A stretch of 56,155 bases of DNA from positions 1 through 56,155 of the forward strand of contig JAUVLC010000002.1 in the NCBI GenBank assembly GCA_030595925.1. The letters run 5' to 3'. The DNA is from Clostridia bacterium (GTDB lineage: Bacteria > CBDUZB01 > JAGLHV01). This document shows, in pieces, positions 52,584 through 56,155 of the stretch (the stretch's first letter is position 1; each line of letters opens with the position of its first letter). The notes under the pieces are model-generated. The model did no database searches. It was not told where the DNA came from and saw only the letters and a program-made list of their open reading frames with translations. A program made the translations under genes and the position numbers.

Positions 52584-54066
52584 TTTTATCCTTAAATTTT
52601 TTTCTTAACATATCTCTTACTATTTTACGTTCATCAAAAGGAATAATTGCCGCTAAAATCTGACAGGTCTCATGGCCCTTTCCCGCAATAAGCACAAAAT
52701 CTTTTTCAGCAGCATAATCTAAAGCTTCTTGTATTGCTTTCCGCCTATCTAAAACAACTTTGTAATTAGTACTTCCTATTCTTTTTATACCAACTTCAAT
52801 ATCCGTAACAATTTTTTTAGGATCTTCACTTCTGGGATTATCCGAAGTAATCCAGACAAAATCACTATTTTTTACGGCTATTTCCCCCATTAAAGGACGC
52901 TTACTTCTATCTCTATCCCCGCCACAACCAAAAACAGTAATAATCCTTTTAGGATTTAAATGCCGTGCCGTACGGATCGTCCTTTTCAGTGCATCCGGAC
53001 TATGGGCAAAATCTACCACACAAGTAAAGTTTTGACCTTCGGAAATTATTTCAAATCTACCGGGAACAAATTTCAGAGCTTCTAATCCTTCCTTAATCTT
53101 GTCTATTGAAACACCCTGTATTTGTGCAGCAGCACTACTGGCTAAAGCATTATATACATTGTGCCGTCCGATAAGATTTAAACGAATAGAAACGTCCCCC
53201 TGAGGAGTACAAAGAATAAAAGAAGTATATTCCAAATTAAATTCTATTTTTTTAGCGAAAAAATCCCCTTTCGTTTTAATTCCATATTTGACTACCGGAA
53301 CTTTTGTTTTTTCTATTATATACTTACTTGCTTCATCATCAATATTTATTATAGCAAATTTTTGTCCTTTTTTCTTTGAATTTTTACCTAATTCGGCAAA
53401 TAACCTGGTTTTAGCATTTAAATATCCCTCCATGGTCTGATGATAATCCAAATGATCAGGGGTTAAATTAGTAAAAATTGCTATATCATACTCACAATTT
53501 GTTACCCGATGTTGTAATAAGGCGTGAGAGGAAACTTCCATCACTGCAATATCAAAATTTTCTTTTACCATTTTTGATAAAATTTCCTGCAGTTGCACAC
53601 AACTGGGAGTAGTAGTAAAAGAAGGAATCACTTTCTTTCCCAAACGATAAGAAACAGTCCCCAATACTCCTACTTTGTCTCCATTTACAGAAAAAATTGA
53701 TTCTAAAAAATAAGTAATAGTAGTTTTACCATTAGTTCCCGTAACACCTATCATTTTAAGTTTTCTCGAAGGATTTTTATAAAATTCGGAAGATAAAACC
53801 GCCAAAGAATAACGGGTATCCGGGGTAACAACCAAAGTAACGTCTTTAATATCCAATTTCCTTTCTGTTACAATTATTGTTGCTCCATTGGATAAAGCTG
53901 AAGAAATATAATCTTCTCCGTTTTCTTTTTCCCCCACGATGCAAACAAAAATAAAATTTTTTCCCACTTTGCGGGAATCATTGGAAATCCCTTGAACCAT
54001 TATATCCGTTGAACCATAAATTTTTTTATCTTCTAAACAATTAAGTATTTCCTTTAATCTTATCAT
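52570..54066 (-). CDS. murE: UDP-N-acetylmuramoyl-tripeptide synthetase, meso-DAP type
   Basis: A 498-residue Mur ligase adding the third stem-peptide residue. P-loop GVTGTNGKTTITYFL (about 107-121), LTPDHLDYH, and, decisively, the DNPR motif at 409-412 (TSDNPRSEDP), which selects meso-diaminopimelate over lysine. This fits a diderm envelope. It overlaps ftsI by 26 bases and murF by 14, so the four dcw genes are translationally coupled. Confidence 0.97.
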   Translation of the reverse strand: MIRLKEILNCLEDKKIYGSTDIMVQGISNDSRKVGKNFIFVCIVGEKENGEDYISSALSNGATIIVTERKLDIKDVTLVVTPDTRYSLAVLSSEFYKNPSRKLKMIGVTGTNGKTTITYFLESIFSVNGDKVGVLGTVSYRLGKKVIPSFTTTPSCVQLQEILSKMVKENFDIAVMEVSSHALLQHRVTNCEYDIAIFTNLTPDHLDYHQTMEGYLNAKTRLFAELGKNSKKKGQKFAIINIDDEASKYIIEKTKVPVVKYGIKTKGDFFAKKIEFNLEYTSFILCTPQGDVSIRLNLIGRHNVYNALASSAAAQIQGVSIDKIKEGLEALKFVPGRFEIISEGQNFTCVVDFAHSPDALKRTIRTARHLNPKRIITVFGCGGDRDRSKRPLMGEIAVKNSDFVWITSDNPRSEDPKKIVTDIEVGIKRIGSTNYKVVLDRRKAIQEALDYAAEKDFVLIAGKGHETCQILAAIIPFDERKIVRDMLRKKFKDKNDKN

Positions 54067-55753
54067 CTTTCATTAATTCCTTTTCCGCTTGAAAAAAGAG
54101 TCCGGAATCTTTTTCTCGTGGAATATTTAAATAATTCATTATCTGAGAACCTACCCGGGAAAAAACAGGTGCGGCAATAACTCCACCCCAATAATCTTTT
54201 TTAGATTCATCAAAAATTACTAAAATTGCTATTTGAGGATCATTTAAAGGTAAAAAACCAACAAAAGAAGAAACATATTTGTTCTTTTCATAATTATTAG
54301 TTTTAACATTTATTTTCTGAGCCGTCCCTGTTTTGCCTGCTACCCTATATCCATGAATAGCCGCAAATGTACCCGTTCCATCCTTTACTACTCCCTCTAA
54401 TATTTCTACCATCTTTTCTGCCGTAGAAGAAGAAACCACTTCCCGCACTTTTACCGGCTTAAACTCTTTAGCAATTTCCCCTCTTGCATTTACCACACAT
54501 TTTACTATTCGAGGTTGCATAAGAACTCCTGAATTTGCTATACAGGAAAAAGCAGAAATTAATTGAATTGCAGTTACTCCTATTTCCTGCCCAAAGGAAA
54601 TAGAAGATAACGACCGCTTTGACCATCGTTTAGGTGAAGAAAGTATGCCTTTTACTTCATTAGGAAGATCTATTCCTGTAAGATTTCCAAACCCAAAATT
54701 CCGTACATATTTATAAAAATCCCTGTTTTTCATACGAAAAGCAACCTTGCTCATTCCAATATTACTGGATTTTTTCATCACTTCGTCAAAAGTTAACCAC
54801 TCTTCTTTTTCATGGTCATGAATATAAAATCCTTTCGTATAATACTTACCATTTTCACAAAATATTTTTTCTTTACGCTTTACTGTTCCTTCTTCCAAAC
54901 TTGCAGCAGCAGTTACCATTTTAAATGTTGAACCAGGCTCAAAAATATCGCTAACTGCCGCAGATTTTAAATGTTTCACATTAAACGCAGTTAACCTATT
55001 AGGATTAAAATTGGGATAATTAGCCATTGCCAATATTTCCCCGGTTTTTATATTTTGTACAACAATAGTCGCTGCTTTTGATTTAGAGTTTATAAATGTT
55101 TTTTTTAATTCTTTTTCTGCAATATACTGAATCACTTTATCTATGGTAAGCACTACATTATGACCGGAAAAATCAACAACCTTCTTACCTGTCTCTGTAT
55201 TCTTTTTGCCTTTTCGTTTAAGATAAGAATCAAAATAATATTCTATTCCCGCCAATCCCTGATTATCTAAACCAGCCACCCCTATAACCTGACAGGCTAA
55301 TTCATTCTGAGGATAAAAACGTTTTTCTTCTTTTATAAAGCAAATTCCTGCAAGATTTTCCTTTTTAATTTCTTCAACAATTTCCGGATCAAGTTTTCTT
55401 TTTATCCACACAAAAGATTTGTGGGATTTTAATTTTCGTACAGTTTTTTTATAATCTAAGTTTAAAATAGAACAAAGTTTGCGCACGCAGGTTTTACGAT
55501 TTTTTATCTTATAAGGAACTGCATAACAAGAATCCACCATAATACTTACGGCTAATTCTCTCCCCTTACGATCATAAATATTCCCCCTTGTAATCTGAGT
55601 TAAATTAGAAGGAATGACATATTTTTGACCCTTACTTTTTTTAAGATAAAATTGATGTTGGCCAATTTGAATCTGGCCCAATTTAAAAGCAAGAAACAGA
55701 AAACAAAAAATAATACCACAAAAAACAATTTTAATTCTCCCTTTAGAAATCAA
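54041..55753 (-). CDS. ftsI: class B penicillin-binding protein, FtsI/PBP3-like
   Basis: A 570-residue septal transpeptidase. One N-terminal transmembrane helix (about 7-26), the PBP dimerisation domain (about 48-200, TRGNIYDRKG), and the transpeptidase domain with S275-x2-K278 (EPGSTFKM), S329-S-N331 and K474-T-G476. No PASTA domain. The start is TTG 55753: AAAGGAGG lies six to fifteen bases upstream and is itself inside a longer reading frame that would start at GTG 55771, so the GTG is rejected. It heads the murE-murF-mraY group, but rsmH and ftsL, normally upstream, are absent. Confidence 0.96.
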   Translation of the reverse strand: MISKGRIKIVFCGIIFCFLFLAFKLGQIQIGQHQFYLKKSKGQKYVIPSNLTQITRGNIYDRKGRELAVSIMVDSCYAVPYKIKNRKTCVRKLCSILNLDYKKTVRKLKSHKSFVWIKRKLDPEIVEEIKKENLAGICFIKEEKRFYPQNELACQVIGVAGLDNQGLAGIEYYFDSYLKRKGKKNTETGKKVVDFSGHNVVLTIDKVIQYIAEKELKKTFINSKSKAATIVVQNIKTGEILAMANYPNFNPNRLTAFNVKHLKSAAVSDIFEPGSTFKMVTAAASLEEGTVKRKEKIFCENGKYYTKGFYIHDHEKEEWLTFDEVMKKSSNIGMSKVAFRMKNRDFYKYVRNFGFGNLTGIDLPNEVKGILSSPKRWSKRSLSSISFGQEIGVTAIQLISAFSCIANSGVLMQPRIVKCVVNARGEIAKEFKPVKVREVVSSSTAEKMVEILEGVVKDGTGTFAAIHGYRVAGKTGTAQKINVKTNNYEKNKYVSSFVGFLPLNDPQIAILVIFDESKKDYWGGVIAAPVFSRVGSQIMNYLNIPREKDSGLFFQAEKELMKDDKIKGNT

Positions 55754-55846
55754 AATATATCCTCCTTTCACCCGTAAGATTTACCCCCCCCTACAATTAA
55801 GATTACGAATACAAGCCAAGCCGCAGTAAGCCACGGGGTATCAATT

Positions 55847-55877
55847 AATGTCACTCCTGCGAAAACAGGAGTCTATT
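55847..55877 (+). repeat. dispersed 31-base repeat, copy 2
   Basis: Matches the minus-strand copy at 29404-29434 at 29 of 31 bases. Here the hairpin is CTCCTG-CGAAAA-CAGGAG. It stands in the ftsI upstream gap (55772-56032), which also has the GC-rich palindrome-like pieces near 55825 and 55915. Confidence 0.6.
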
Positions 55878-55972
55878 CTGGATTTCCGCTGAAGTTTATC
55901 CCGCACTTGATGCGGGGCGGGAATGACAGGCAACGAAGCAAGCTTCGGGGAATTGACCCGAAACGATTAAAA

Positions 55973-56014
55973 AACCGTGAACCGTGAACTGTAAACCGTA
56001 AACCGTAAACCGTT
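55973..56014 (+). repeat. 7-base tandem repeat array (6 units)
   Basis: AACCGTG x2, AACTGTA, AACCGTA x2, AACCGTT. Shifted by one base the units fit NRACYRT, as in the array at 36490-36517. Confidence 0.85.
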
Positions 56015-56032
56015 AAACAATTGAGGTTAGTT

Positions 56033-56155
56033 ATGGATTATAATTCCATCGACAGAGAAATAGAGACTTTAGGAGATCCCGGATTATCTTCGCCTATTTT
56101 AAGAGGGAGAAATAGCATAAAAAGTCAAAATTTTGTTTCCGACGATGACAGGATA
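56033..56155 (+). CDS. N-terminal part of a probable 6-phosphofructokinase (cut by window edge)
   Basis: ATG 56033 follows GAGG at six bases and opens a frame of 41 codons that runs off the window. The peptide has REIETLGDPGLSSPI and ends NFVSDDDRI, which resembles the N-terminus of the long ATP/pyrophosphate-dependent phosphofructokinase group (LG-x-SPL, then FVxDDxRVL). Only a short part is visible, so the call is tentative. It is divergent from ftsI. Confidence 0.4.
   Translation, partial: MDYNSIDREIETLGDPGLSSPILRGRNSIKSQNFVSDDDRI

Overview
The window reads as chromosomal DNA of an AT-rich, uncultivated-type diderm bacterium. Evidence for an outer membrane is a TonB-dependent receptor, two beta-barrel-type exported proteins ending in an aromatic residue, and a MurE carrying the DNPR motif that goes with meso-diaminopimelate peptidoglycan. 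The gene mix (GH57 branching enzyme next to DUF4912, endonuclease Q, an SPFH/zinc-ribbon cluster, AmrS-type radical SAM protein, GC-rich mini-hairpin repeats in an AT-rich genome) resembles candidate phyla such as Omnitrophota. That placement is an impression and was not computed. TTG and GTG starts with strong Shine-Dalgarno sites are common (infC, queF, ftsI, an acetolactate-synthase-like gene, dxs, pheS, zapA).

Layout. 0-4 kb: bioY under a BirA-like operator, coupled to a TonB receptor; then an M50-like metalloprotease and a VanZ protein on the minus strand. 4-11.7 kb: uvrB with a structured leader, endonuclease Q with a C-terminal sliding-clamp motif, a MagIII/endonuclease-III-like glycosylase, a GAF-GAF-HD-GYP protein and a ThDP enzyme. 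11.7-24.8 kb: tRNA-Leu(CAA) divergent from an attenuated leader for infC-rpmI-rplT, then ktrB-ktrA, a TPR protein, pheS-pheT, a coiled-coil protein, zapA, 6S RNA, rarA, 5-formyltetrahydrofolate cyclo-ligase, rny and ymdB. 24.8-29.1 kb: a coiled-coil protein, an SPFH protein with two zinc ribbons and three related zinc-ribbon proteins, which is the best candidate here for a poorly described system. 29.5-36 kb: xseA-xseB-ispA, dxs-tlyA and an AmrS-type gene, with small hairpin repeats in the gaps.

At about 36.1-36.2 kb the plus strand changes from G>C to C>G and gene orientation also turns, as expected at a replication terminus; a weak dif-like sequence lies there. 36.6-40.8 kb holds an envelope gene group (zf-HC2 anti-sigma-like protein, secreted protein, beta-barrel protein, periplasmic Ig-like protein). 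40.9-43.5 kb holds the DUF4912-GH57 glycogen pair. A block of five minus-strand genes (SNase, OB-fold, Lys-rich membrane protein, QueF, YdcF) lies between two 90-bp direct repeats. 47.4-56 kb holds a HAD phosphatase, a Cys-rich membrane protein, a small membrane protein, MscS and part of the dcw cluster (ftsI-murE-murF-mraY). The start of a probable phosphofructokinase is cut by the right edge.

No CRISPR array, transposase, prophage or rRNA was seen.
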